From the NCBI RefSeq assembly GCF_012933465.1, contig NZ_JABBND010000004.1, positions 211,124 to 275,123 of the forward strand: a stretch of DNA of 64,000 nucleotides. Reading direction: 5' to 3'. Origin of the DNA: Actinomycetospora sp. TBRC 11914. Its GTDB lineage: Bacteria; Actinomycetota; Actinomycetes; Mycobacteriales; Pseudonocardiaceae. The translations under genes and the position numbers were made by a program. Below are positions 16,354 to 24,351 of this stretch, in pieces. Each line of letters starts with the position of its first letter. The stretch's first letter is position 1. The notes below the pieces were generated by a model. That model was not told where the DNA came from. It did not search any database and was given only the letters and a program-made list of their open reading frames with translations.

Positions 16354-18926
16354 GGACGATGCTGCGGGTCGCGGCCCGCTCGGTGGCCGCGTCGAAGGCC
16401 CGGATGGCGCTCTCGGTCGTGGTGGTGGCGCTCGGGGTCGGGTTCGTGGTCGCCACCCTGGTGCTCTCCGCGACGATCAACGCCGCGTTCACCGGCCTGT
16501 TCACCTCCGGCGCCGCCGATGTCACCGCGAGCCCGCGGGCGGCGTTCGCCGTGGAGGTCGAGGACCAGGCCATCTCCGGGTCGGTCCCGACCTTGCCCGC
16601 CGCCGCGGTCGACGCCGTCGCCCGAACCCCCGGGGTGGCCGCGGCCCACGGCGAAGTCGCGACCCAGGACGTGACCGTGGTCGACGCCGCCGGGCACCCG
16701 GTCGGGCCGGCCAGCGGCGCGCCGACGCTGGGCTACAACTGGTACCCCCGCGCCCACCCGATCGCCTCGCTCACCGCCGGGCACGCTCCGGACGGGGCCG
16801 GGCAGGTCGTGCTCGACGCCCCCAGCGCGGCCGCCGCGCACCTCACGCTCGGCGCCCCGGTCCGCCTGATCAGCCCCGCGGCGACCACGCCGGCCACGCT
16901 GGTCGGGCTCGCTGACCCCGGGAGCGCGAACCCGGGGGTCGGGCTGGTCTTCCTCGACACCCCGACCGCGCAGTCGGCGCTGCTCGGCCAGCCCGGCCGG
17001 TTCACCGCGGTCACCGCCGACGCCGCCCCCGGCACCACCGACGCCGCGCTCGCCCCCGCGGTCCAGCACGCCCTCGGTGCGACGGTCAGCGTGGCCACCC
17101 GCGAGCAGCAGGCCTCCTCTGCGGCGGCGCGCGTCGGCGCCTTCCTGTCCACCGTGACCTACGCGCTCCTCGGCATCGCGGCGGTCGCGCTGCTGGTGGG
17201 CAGCTTCCTGATCGTCAACACGTTCACGATGCTCGTCGCCGGGCGGATGCGGGAGCTGGGGCTGCTGCGCGCGGTCGGCGCCCGCCGCGGCCAGGTCACC
17301 GCGATGGTGCTCGGCGAGGCCGTGCTCGTCGGGCTGGTCGGGGCCACCGTCGGGCTCGGCGCCGGCATCGGGCTCTGCGCCGGCCTGGAGGCCGCGCTGC
17401 GCGGGTTCGGGATCGACCTCTCCTCGGTGGGGCTGGTCGTCCCCGGCGTCACCGTCCCCGCCGCCTATGTGCTCGGGATCGGGGTGACCGTCGCCGCGGC
17501 GTACCTGCCTGCGCGCCGGGCCGGGCGCGCCGCACCGACCGAGGTCCTGCGCGAGTCCGCCGCGCCCACCGAGACCGGCACCGGCCGCGGCCGGGTCCTC
17601 GCCGGTACCGCGGTGCTGCTCCTCGCCGCCGCGTCGTTGCTGGGCGCCGCGCTGCTCACCCCGCGCACCGGGGACCTGACCCTCGGCGGCGGGCTGTTCG
17701 CCCTCGGCGCAGCCGCGAGCCTGGCCGGCCTGGTGCTGATCGGGCCGGCGCTCGCGCGGCGGGTGGTCTCCGGTCTCGCCGCCGCCTATCCCCGCCTGTT
17801 CGGCGCGGTGGGGCGGCTCGCCCGGGACAATGCCGCCCGGGCGCCGCGGCGGACCGCGACAACCGCCGCCGCGCTGACTGTCGGGGTCGCGCTGGTCACC
17901 GGGCTGGGCATCCTCGCCTCGTCCTTGGACACCTCGATCATCGCGGAGACCTCGAGCAGCCTCGGCGCGGACTACGTGCTCTCCGGGCGCGGAGGGCAAC
18001 CCCTTGCCCCGCAGGTCACCGACGCGGTGCGCGCCGTGCCGGGGGTCGCGTCGATCACCCGGCAGCGCTATGCCCCCGCCGGCTTCCGTGGGGCGCAGGT
18101 CTCGCTCTCCGGGGTCGACACCGCCACCCTGGACGCCGCGACCGCACCGCAGTACGTCGCCGGCGACACCGGCGCAGTGGCGCGCGGCCAGCTCGACGTC
18201 GACCAAGCGAGCGCCGCCGCCGACGGGCTGGCGATCGGCTCGCCGGTGCACCTGACCTTCGTCGACGGCACCCCGGCCGACCTGACCGTAGGGGCGATCA
18301 GCAAGCCCCCACCCGGCGGCGGCAAGGACGGCTCGACCTTCCAGGTCTCGCTGGACACCCTGAGCCGCTACCAGCCACTCGCCCGGGACTTCAGCCTCTC
18401 GGTGATCGCTGCACCCGGCGCCGCCGCCGCTCTGGGACCCGCTCTGCACCAGGCCCTCGCGAGCGATCCCCAGGTCAGCATCCAGAACCGGGCCGACCAG
18501 CAGAACGCCCTGCGCGGCCAGGTCGACCTTGTACTCGAGCTGCTGTACGGGCTGCTCGCGCTCGCCGTCGTGGTGGCCGTGCTGGGGGTGGTCAACACTC
18601 TGGCGCTCTCGGTCATCGAGCGCCGCCGCGAGATCGGGCTGCTGCGCGCGGTCGGAGCCACACGCGCCCAGATTCGCTCACTGATTCGGCTCGAAGCGCT
18701 CGCGGTGTCGCTGTACGGCACCGTCCTCGGGGTCGCGCTCGGGTTCGCCTGGGGGGCCGCCGGGCAGCGACTCCTCACCGGCTACGGCGTCACCACGCTC
18801 TCCGTGCCGTGGGCCACCGTCGCCGCCCTCGCAGTCGGGGGCGTGCTGGTCGGGCTCGTCGCCGCTATCGCGCCGGCTCGCCGCGCCGCCCGCGCGGACA
18901 TTCTCGCCGGCCTGGCCGCCACCTGA
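16350..18926 (+). CDS. ABC exporter permease with two FtsX domains
   Basis: 858 residues of the large actinobacterial type: membrane helix near residue 20, extracellular MacB-like periplasmic domain (about 45-260), three helices of the first FtsX domain (about 265-390; GLLRAVGARRGQ motif), two linking helices (about 410-470), a second extracellular domain, and a second FtsX domain ending the protein (IGLLRAVGATRAQIRS). Such pairs move lipids, peptides or drugs out of the membrane, or transduce force to cell-wall enzymes. Translationally coupled to the ATPase. The substrate cannot be read from sequence. Confidence 0.93.
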   Translation: MRTMLRVAARSVAASKARMALSVVVVALGVGFVVATLVLSATINAAFTGLFTSGAADVTASPRAAFAVEVEDQAISGSVPTLPAAAVDAVARTPGVAAAHGEVATQDVTVVDAAGHPVGPASGAPTLGYNWYPRAHPIASLTAGHAPDGAGQVVLDAPSAAAAHLTLGAPVRLISPAATTPATLVGLADPGSANPGVGLVFLDTPTAQSALLGQPGRFTAVTADAAPGTTDAALAPAVQHALGATVSVATREQQASSAAARVGAFLSTVTYALLGIAAVALLVGSFLIVNTFTMLVAGRMRELGLLRAVGARRGQVTAMVLGEAVLVGLVGATVGLGAGIGLCAGLEAALRGFGIDLSSVGLVVPGVTVPAAYVLGIGVTVAAAYLPARRAGRAAPTEVLRESAAPTETGTGRGRVLAGTAVLLLAAASLLGAALLTPRTGDLTLGGGLFALGAAASLAGLVLIGPALARRVVSGLAAAYPRLFGAVGRLARDNAARAPRRTATTAAALTVGVALVTGLGILASSLDTSIIAETSSSLGADYVLSGRGGQPLAPQVTDAVRAVPGVASITRQRYAPAGFRGAQVSLSGVDTATLDAATAPQYVAGDTGAVARGQLDVDQASAAADGLAIGSPVHLTFVDGTPADLTVGAISKPPPGGGKDGSTFQVSLDTLSRYQPLARDFSLSVIAAPGAAAALGPALHQALASDPQVSIQNRADQQNALRGQVDLVLELLYGLLALAVVVAVLGVVNTLALSVIERRREIGLLRAVGATRAQIRSLIRLEALAVSLYGTVLGVALGFAWGAAGQRLLTGYGVTTLSVPWATVAALAVGGVLVGLVAAIAPARRAARADILAGLAAT

Positions 18927-18978
18927 GACCGCACCTGGCGCGCGGTCCGGGCGACGTCGCGCCGCCTGAGGAGCCACC

Positions 18979-19257
18979 ATGACCTGGGTCGCACTGCTGA
19001 TGGCGGCGCTGTTCCTGATCACCGGGGTCGTGAGGGCGCTGCGCCCGCAGGCCGAGTTCACCGAGGCACTGATCGACACCGCGATCGGCCTCGGCGCGGG
19101 GGCGCTCGGGGTCTCCGAGCTGATCCGGGGACCGGCCGTCGGGGCCCTGGTCGGGCTCGGCCTGCTGGGGCTCCTCGCCGGGTCCAGCCTGCTGCTCGGA
19201 CGGCGGCTGCGGGCCCGCCGTCCCCCGAGGGACCCTGGATGTTCTACAGGGCTGTAG
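18979..19257 (+). CDS. Small three-helix membrane protein of the BlaI locus
   Basis: 92 residues, not recognised. Three hydrophobic stretches (WVALLMAALFLITGVVRAL, an amphipathic IGLGAGALGVSELI, and AVGALVGLGLLGLLAGSSLLL) then a basic tail RRLRARRPPR. A good GAGGAG site precedes ATG 18979. It sits 52 bases after the permease in the same direction. Its last codons and stop lie inside the third BlaI-type operator (19242-19259). It could be an accessory subunit of the exporter. Confidence 0.75.
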   Translation: MTWVALLMAALFLITGVVRALRPQAEFTEALIDTAIGLGAGALGVSELIRGPAVGALVGLGLLGLLAGSSLLLGRRLRARRPPRDPGCSTGL

Positions 19258-19259
19258 AG
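19242..19259. promoter_or_regulatory. BlaI-type operator O3, in front of blaI
   Basis: TTCTACAGGGCTGTAGAG, arms TTCTAC/GTAGAG, with the CTACA...TGTAG core typical of BlaI/MecI sites. It overlaps the end of the preceding small gene and lies 35 bases before the BlaI start, so the repressor most likely controls its own transcription here. Confidence 0.7.
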
Positions 19260-19293
19260 TCGCGGACGAGACAGCAGGAGGCGGCGGCCGGTC

Positions 19294-19695
19294 ATGAGCT
19301 CACCCCCCGAGGAACCCTCGACTCCCGACCGTGGCGACCGCCGCGCCCCGGGTGCCCTCGAGAAGCAAGTCTGGAGCGTGCTCCTGGCCGCCGAGCGACC
19401 CCTGACCACCGGCGAGGTCCGTGACCAGCTCAACGCGCAGGGTCCGCCGTTGGCCTACACCACCGTGGTCACCATCCTCGGGCGGCTCTACGCGAAGGGT
19501 CTGCTGACCCGCACCCTCGACGGGCGCGCCCACCGCTACGCCCCCGCCAGCACCCCCGAGGGGATGGCCGCGTCGCGGATGCACCAGGCCCTGGCCGGCG
19601 AGGGGGACCACGCGGCGGTGCTCGCGAGCTTCGTCTCCGACCTCTCCGACACCGACGAGGCACTGCTGCGCCGCCTGCTCGGCGGGAACGGCTGA
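19294..19695 (+). CDS. BlaI/MecI/CopY-family repressor
   Basis: 133 residues. Winged helix: ALEKQVWSVLLAAERPLTTGEVRDQL, recognition helix LAYTTVVTILGRLYAKGLL and wing RAHRYAPA, followed by a C-terminal dimerisation helix. BlaI proteins are inactivated by proteolysis when a partner M56 membrane peptidase is triggered, and that partner is the next gene (9 bases on). Three dyads of one sequence are in this locus. The family is known for beta-lactam or copper response; which signal applies here is unknown. Confidence 0.93.
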   Translation: MSSPPEEPSTPDRGDRRAPGALEKQVWSVLLAAERPLTTGEVRDQLNAQGPPLAYTTVVTILGRLYAKGLLTRTLDGRAHRYAPASTPEGMAASRMHQALAGEGDHAAVLASFVSDLSDTDEALLRRLLGGNG

Positions 19696-19704
19696 ACGGC
19701 GAGC

Positions 19705-20652
19705 ATGCGCATCGCGGTCTTCCTGCCCCTGCTGCTGCCCCTGCTGGCCGCCTGGGGTGCCACCCCCCTGGCGCACCGGGTGCCGCCGCGACTGGCGACC
19801 TGGCTGCTCACCGCCGCCGCCGCGGTGCTCGCCGGGTGCAGCACCGTGGCCCTGGCCCTCCTGGCCGGGACCGCGGCGCTGCGCATCCCGCTGCTGGCCG
19901 ACCTCGAGCGCTACTCGCTGTCCGTCGTCGCCCGCGACGACCCCGCCTCGATCTGGGTCGCCCTCGCCGCCGGAACCCTGCTCACCGCCGCAACCCTCGC
20001 CGTCGGCCGGGTCGCGACCCGCCGCGCCCGCGCCGTGTTCGCCACGCATCGCCACACCCGGGCCCTCCCCGGCAGCGACGAGCTCGTCGTCGTGCCCGAC
20101 CCCGCGCCGGAGGCCTACGCCGCGCCTGGCCGCCCGGGCCGCATCGTCGTCTCCACCGCCATGCTGGACGCGCTGTCCCCCGCCGAGCAGGACGCGCTGA
20201 TCGCGCACGAACGCTCCCACCTGGCCCACCACCACTACCGCTTCCTCGCCGCGGTCCACCTCGCCGCCGCGCTCAACCCCGTGCTGATCCCGGTCGCCCG
20301 GACGGTCGGCTACACCGTGGAGCGCTGGGCCGACGAGGACGCCGCCCTCGCCGTGGGCGATCGACCGGTCGTCGCGCACGCCGTCGGACGGGCCGCCCTG
20401 GCCGGCCGCGCCACCGCGGCGCCGAGCGCCCGGCCCGCCCTGGGTCTGGGCATCACCCCGGCGCTGCCTCGCCACGCCGGCGACGTGCCCCGCCGGGTCG
20501 CCGCGCTGCTGACCACCCCCCTCCTCACCGTGCGTCGCGGGTGGCTGCTCGTCGCGGTCGGTGTCGTCCTGCTCGCCGCGCTCGGCACGCTCGAGGCCCA
20601 GCAGGACTTCGAGGCGCTCCTCGAACTCGCCCGCCACGCCGTGACCCGCTGA
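19705..20652 (+). CDS. M56-family (BlaR1/MecR1-like) membrane metallopeptidase
   Basis: 315 residues. Three N-terminal hydrophobic segments, then the zinc protease core: HERSH (HExxH form) at about residue 171, followed by HHHYRFLAAVHLAAALNP and a downstream ERWADEDAA supplying the third ligand Glu. One C-terminal membrane helix. Unlike BlaR1 there is no extracellular penicillin-binding sensor domain, so the signal must come by another route, perhaps through the membrane or the ABC/MFS partners. Expected to cleave the BlaI repressor encoded just upstream. Confidence 0.9.
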   Translation: MRIAVFLPLLLPLLAAWGATPLAHRVPPRLATWLLTAAAAVLAGCSTVALALLAGTAALRIPLLADLERYSLSVVARDDPASIWVALAAGTLLTAATLAVGRVATRRARAVFATHRHTRALPGSDELVVVPDPAPEAYAAPGRPGRIVVSTAMLDALSPAEQDALIAHERSHLAHHHYRFLAAVHLAAALNPVLIPVARTVGYTVERWADEDAALAVGDRPVVAHAVGRAALAGRATAAPSARPALGLGITPALPRHAGDVPRRVAALLTTPLLTVRRGWLLVAVGVVLLAALGTLEAQQDFEALLELARHAVTR

Positions 20653-20663
20653 GCGCCGACCCG

Positions 20664-21890
20664 ATGGCCGAGCCCACCCCGCCCACCCCGAGCTCCCGGG
20701 TGCTGTGGCCACTGTTCGCGGCCGGGTTCGTCACCGCCTTCGGCTCCCACGGTGTCGCGGCCAACCTGGGCGCCGGACCGGGCGACCTGGAGGACCGGCT
20801 CCTCACCCTCGGGGTGCTGCTCGCGCTCTACGACGGCGCCGAAGTCCTGCTCAAACCGGTCTTCGGCGCGCTCGCCGACCGCGTCGGGCTCCGCCCGGTG
20901 CTCCTCGGCGGACTCGCCGCGTTCGCCATCGCCTCGACCGTGTTCGTCCTCGTCGACGACCCCGCCCTCCTTGGAATGGCCCGCTTCGCCCAGGGCGCCG
21001 CCGCGTCGGCGTTCTCCCCGTCGGCCGGGGCGCTCATCGCCCGCGTCGGACCCCGACGCAGCGGGCGCGCCTTCGGCACCTACGGCGCCTGGAAGAGCCT
21101 CGGCTACACCGCGGGACCGCTCCTCGGCGGCGCCCTCGTCGCCCTCGGCGGCTACCCCTGGCTGTTCGGCGTCCTCGCGGCGCTCGCCGTGCTCGTGCTG
21201 GCCTGGGCGGCGGTCACCGTGCCCGGCCCTGCCCCGCTGCCGAGGAAGCGTCAGACCCTCGCCGACCTCGCCCGCCGGCTGACCGACCGCGAGTTCCTGC
21301 CGCCCACCATCGCCCTGGCCTCCAGCGCCGCCGCACTGTCGTGCGCGGTCGGGTTCCTCCCCGTCGTGGGCCTGCGCGCGGGGCTGAGCCCGATCGTCAC
21401 CGGCGCCGTGATCTCCGTCCTCGCAGTGAGTACCGCGGTCGTCCAACCGATCGTCGGCCGCCTCCGTGACCGTGGCCGCCTGGGCGACCGCACCGCCCTG
21501 ACCGCCGGGACGCTCGTCACCGCCGCCGGACTCGCCGCGCCCGCCGTCCTGCCCGACCTCGCCGGACTGCTCGCTGCCGCCCTGCTCGTCGGGCTCGGCA
21601 CCGGCCTGATCACTCCCGTGGGGTTCGCCCTGCTCGCCGCCGGCAGCCCACCCGCACGACTCGGACAGACCATGGGCAGCGCCGAACTCGGGCGCGAAGC
21701 GGGTGAGGCGGGGGGACCCCTGCTCGTCGGCGCCGTGGCCGCCCTCGCCGGACTCGGCACCGGTTTCCTCGCCGTGGCCGCCGCCGTCACCGTCACCGCC
21801 GGCAGCGCCGCCGCCGTCCGTACCCCCGCGAGCACCGCGAGCCCGTCCGAGGACTCGGACACCCCTCTGGGGCCGACCCCGCCCGCGTGA
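20664..21890 (+). CDS. MFS multidrug-type efflux transporter
   Basis: 408 residues, twelve predicted helices. Seen: the motif A GALADRVGLRPVL, an arginine-rich loop GPRRSGRAFGTYGAWKSLGYTAGPLLGG resembling the antiporter motif C region, and a second motif VGRLRDRGRLGDR. Starts 11 bases after the peptidase stop, so it is co-transcribed with blaI. Export of the inducing compound is the simplest role, but that is inference. Confidence 0.9.
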   Translation: MAEPTPPTPSSRVLWPLFAAGFVTAFGSHGVAANLGAGPGDLEDRLLTLGVLLALYDGAEVLLKPVFGALADRVGLRPVLLGGLAAFAIASTVFVLVDDPALLGMARFAQGAAASAFSPSAGALIARVGPRRSGRAFGTYGAWKSLGYTAGPLLGGALVALGGYPWLFGVLAALAVLVLAWAAVTVPGPAPLPRKRQTLADLARRLTDREFLPPTIALASSAAALSCAVGFLPVVGLRAGLSPIVTGAVISVLAVSTAVVQPIVGRLRDRGRLGDRTALTAGTLVTAAGLAAPAVLPDLAGLLAAALLVGLGTGLITPVGFALLAAGSPPARLGQTMGSAELGREAGEAGGPLLVGAVAALAGLGTGFLAVAAAVTVTAGSAAAVRTPASTASPSEDSDTPLGPTPPA

Positions 21891-21938
21891 TCAGCGGCGG
21901 CACACCGCGGCTGTCGTCACGGTCGTCCAGCCGATCGA

Positions 21939-21954
21939 TGTTCCACGTGGAACG
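21939..21954. promoter_or_regulatory. parS: parS site (outlying)
   Basis: TGTTCCACGTGGAACG matches the ParB-binding palindrome TGTTTCACGTGAAACA with symmetric T-to-C/A-to-G changes and one end mismatch; the core GTTCCACGTGGAAC is a perfect palindrome. It lies in the gap between the MFS gene and tRNA-Ala, about 16 kb from oriC on the opposite side from parAB. Confidence 0.8.
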
Positions 21955-21973
21955 CGTTGTCGCAGGTCAGACG

Positions 21974-22049
21974 TGGTGGAGACGAAGGGAATCGAACCCT
22001 CAACCCCCGCCTTGCAAAGGCGGTGCTCTGCCAATTGAGCTACGTCCCC
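21974..22049 (-). tRNA. tRNA-Ala (anticodon TGC)
   Basis: 76-nt cloverleaf with CCA encoded. Acceptor arms GGGGACG/CGTCTCC (one G-T pair), D-arm AGCTCAATTGGCAGAGC, anticodon loop TTTGCAA flanked by CCGCC/GGCGG, T-loop GTTCGATTC. It is the second tRNA after gyrA, as in other actinobacteria. Confidence 0.97.
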
Positions 22050-22059
22050 GCTTGGGGGT

Positions 22060-22173
22060 CTAGGCGGGGCGGGTCGCCTCGCGCCAGACCTCCGCGGTCG
22101 GGCGTTCCTGCCGCCGCCGCACGAGGTGGGCCACCCCGAACGCCGCCGCCACCAGCACGACCAGCTTCGTCAC
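22060..22173 (-). CDS. DLW-39-like micro-protein
   Basis: 37 residues: a short hydrophobic helix (KLVVLVAAAFGVAHLV), an RRRQERPTAE stretch, and VWREATRPA. Actinobacteria carry a conserved protein of about 39 residues (DLW-39 family) at this spot near gyrA and the tRNA genes, with a similar helix and an acidic-x-W-x-EAT tail. Here EVW replaces DLW. GTG 22173 overlaps the hydrolase stop (GTGA), supporting this start. Function unknown. Confidence 0.6.
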   Translation of the reverse strand: MTKLVVLVAAAFGVAHLVRRRQERPTAEVWREATRPA

Positions 22174-23021
22174 GACTCCCACGCTAGCAGCCGCACCGCA
22201 CCGTCGAGCGCGGCCGCGAAGCCCGCCGGGTCCTCGAGGTACCCGAGGTGACCGCCGGGAACCTCCAGCGGCGTGAGGCCGAGCTCGTCGGCGAGGACGA
22301 GGTTCGGGCGGCTCGCCAGCTGGGCCTCCGCCCGGGACTGCGCGCCGACCGCGAGGACGAGCCGGTCGGCGTGCTCGCGCAGCGCCGCCACGTCGAGCGG
22401 GTGCACCGGGTAGGGCCCGTACTCGTGGGAGAACCAGAAGGCGTTGTTGGCCGGCCACCGCTCCCGCATGGCGACGAACTCCGGTGGGACCGCCGCGGGC
22501 TCCTCGCCCGCCGGCGGGCGGCGCGCACCGACGACGCCGGTGAGCTCGCCGAACTCGGCCATCGCGGCCTGGGCGCCCTCGCGGCGGTAGGTGGCGAGCA
22601 CCGCGTCGAACCGCGCGACGAGCGCGTCCCCGTCCTCGAGCAGCCCCACCAGCGGGGGTTCGTGCGCGACCGCCACGCGGACGAGGTCCGGCCGGCGCAC
22701 CAGCAGCTCGAGCGTCACGATCGCACCGGAGCTGCTGCCGAGGACCACCGCCGGCCCGCCGTGGCGCTCGATGAGCCGGGCCAGGTCCTCGACGTCGTCA
22801 CCCAGTTTGTCGGGGCCCACCTCGCCGTCAACCGGGCTGCGCACGAATCCACGGCGGACGTAGGTGAGCACCGTCCAGCGCGGCGCGAGCAGGTCGGCGA
22901 GCGGGCCGAACACCGTCGGGTCGCCGTTCCCGCCCACCACGCACACCAGCAGCGGCCCGGAGCCCCGGACCTCGGTGTGCAGCCGCGCCCCGGGCACCGC
23001 GACGTCCTCGACGCTCGTCAC
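22170..23021 (-). CDS. Alpha/beta hydrolase
   Basis: 283 residues. Seen: VVGGNGDPTVFGPLADLLAPRWTVLTYVRRGF (oxyanion region), nucleophile elbow LGSSSGAIV (GxSxG), and a late VPGGHLGYLEDP with the catalytic His. An insert of about 60 residues between the elbow and the acid forms a cap. GTG 23021 follows GGTGGAG; a longer frame to 23147 exists but lacks a site. Esterase, epoxide hydrolase or similar; substrate unknown. Overlaps the micro-protein downstream. Confidence 0.85.
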   Translation of the reverse strand: MTSVEDVAVPGARLHTEVRGSGPLLVCVVGGNGDPTVFGPLADLLAPRWTVLTYVRRGFVRSPVDGEVGPDKLGDDVEDLARLIERHGGPAVVLGSSSGAIVTLELLVRRPDLVRVAVAHEPPLVGLLEDGDALVARFDAVLATYRREGAQAAMAEFGELTGVVGARRPPAGEEPAAVPPEFVAMRERWPANNAFWFSHEYGPYPVHPLDVAALREHADRLVLAVGAQSRAEAQLASRPNLVLADELGLTPLEVPGGHLGYLEDPAGFAAALDGAVRLLAWES

Positions 23022-23077
23022 GGCTCCACCGTAGGGCCGGGTGACCGATCGACGACGGGGCTTTTCTGCCACTGGAT

Positions 23078-23100
23078 GCAAGCAACGACGCTCCGCTTGC
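23078..23100. promoter_or_regulatory. Inverted repeat upstream of the Tm-1-like pair
   Basis: GCAAGC and GCTTGC separated by 11 bases, between the divergent hydrolase and UPF0261 genes; a -10-like TAGGAC follows at 23103. Suggests an operator for an unidentified regulator. Confidence 0.3.
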
Positions 23101-23145
23101 GATAGGACTCGGGATCGACGACGACGTCCGGCGGGGGGAGAACCC

Positions 23146-24324
23146 ATGGCGCACGCCTACGTGGTGGGCACGTTCGACACGAAGGGCGACGAGCTGCGCT
23201 ACGTCGCCGGACTGATCCGGGACGCGGGCCACGAGGTGACCACGGTCGACGTCGGGACCTCCGACGCCGGGGAGCGCCGCGCGGACGTCGCCGCGGCCGA
23301 CGTCGCCGGCCCCGAGGCGTTCACCGGGGACCGCGGCACCTCGGTCGCCGCCATGGCCGCGGCACTGGAGCGGTGGCTGCCCGCCCGCGACGACCTCGAC
23401 GGCGTGATCGCGCTCGGCGGCTCGGGCGGCACCGCGCTCGTCACCCCCGCGCTGCAGCGCCTCCCCGTCGGGATCCCGAAGGTCGTCGTCTCGACGGTGG
23501 CCTCGGGCGACGTCGCGCCCTACGTCGGGTCCAGCGACATCGCGCTCATGTACTCGGTCACCGACGTCGCCGGGCTCAACCGCATCAGCCGGGTGGTGCT
23601 CGCCAACGCCGCCCGCGCCCTCGCCGGGGCGCTCAGTGGTCCCCCGGTCGACCCGGGCCAGGACAGGCCCGCGCTCGGGCTGACGATGTTCGGGGTGACG
23701 ACGCCGTGCGTCACCGCGGTCACCGAGGCGCTCGACGACGAGTTCGACTGCCTCGTCTTCCACGCCACCGGCACCGGCGGGCGCGCGATGGAGAAGCTCG
23801 TCGACGACGGCCTGGTCTCGGCGGTGTGCGACGTGTCCACCACCGAGATCGCCGACCTCGTCGCCGGCGGTGTCATGGCGGCCACCGAGGACCGGCTCGG
23901 GGCGATCGCCCGACGACGGGTGCCGTGGGTCGGCAGCGTCGGCGCGCTCGACATGGTCAACTTCGGAGCGCCCGACACCGTGCCGGAGCGCTACCGCGAC
24001 CGGCTCTTCTACGAGCACAACCCCCAGGTGACGCTGATGCGGACCACCCCCGACGAGTGCCGGGCGGCCGCGGAGTTCCTCGCGCGAGGCCTCAACGCCT
24101 GCGAGGGCCCGGTCCGCCTCGTGCTGCCGCTGCGCGGCGTCTCGGCGCTCGACGTCGAGGGTGGCCCGTTCGCCGACCCGGCCGCCACCGAGGCCCTCGT
24201 CGAGACGCTGCGCGCCGAGCTGCGGCAGACCGATCGGCGGCGGCTCGTCGAGACCGACCTGCACGTGAACGACCCGGAGTTCGCGGCGCGCCTCGTCGCG
24301 GAACTGCGGGCCGTCAGCGAGTGA
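23146..24324 (+). CDS. Tm-1-like ATP-binding domain protein (UPF0261)
   Basis: 392 residues matching the N-terminal half of the plant Tm-1 protein family. Seen: VVGTFDTKGDELRYVAGLI, the Gly-rich GVIALGGSGGTALVTPALQRLPVG, VSTVASGDVAPYVGSSDIALMYSVTD, and FHATGTGGRAMEKL, all UPF0261 hallmarks. GGGGGGAG precedes ATG 23146. The next gene encodes the second half of the same family. In plants and fungi both are fused, while bacteria keep them separate or fused. The bacterial reaction is not established. Confidence 0.88.
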   Translation: MAHAYVVGTFDTKGDELRYVAGLIRDAGHEVTTVDVGTSDAGERRADVAAADVAGPEAFTGDRGTSVAAMAAALERWLPARDDLDGVIALGGSGGTALVTPALQRLPVGIPKVVVSTVASGDVAPYVGSSDIALMYSVTDVAGLNRISRVVLANAARALAGALSGPPVDPGQDRPALGLTMFGVTTPCVTAVTEALDDEFDCLVFHATGTGGRAMEKLVDDGLVSAVCDVSTTEIADLVAGGVMAATEDRLGAIARRRVPWVGSVGALDMVNFGAPDTVPERYRDRLFYEHNPQVTLMRTTPDECRAAAEFLARGLNACEGPVRLVLPLRGVSALDVEGGPFADPAATEALVETLRAELRQTDRRRLVETDLHVNDPEFAARLVAELRAVSE

Positions 24325-24351
24325 CACGAGCACCACCCGAGAGGAGCGTCG

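Noticed and set aside
21939..22049. Integration site at the tRNA-Ala 3' end
   Set aside because: No integrase, no second copy of the tRNA end, and the neighbouring palindrome is a parS, not an att core.
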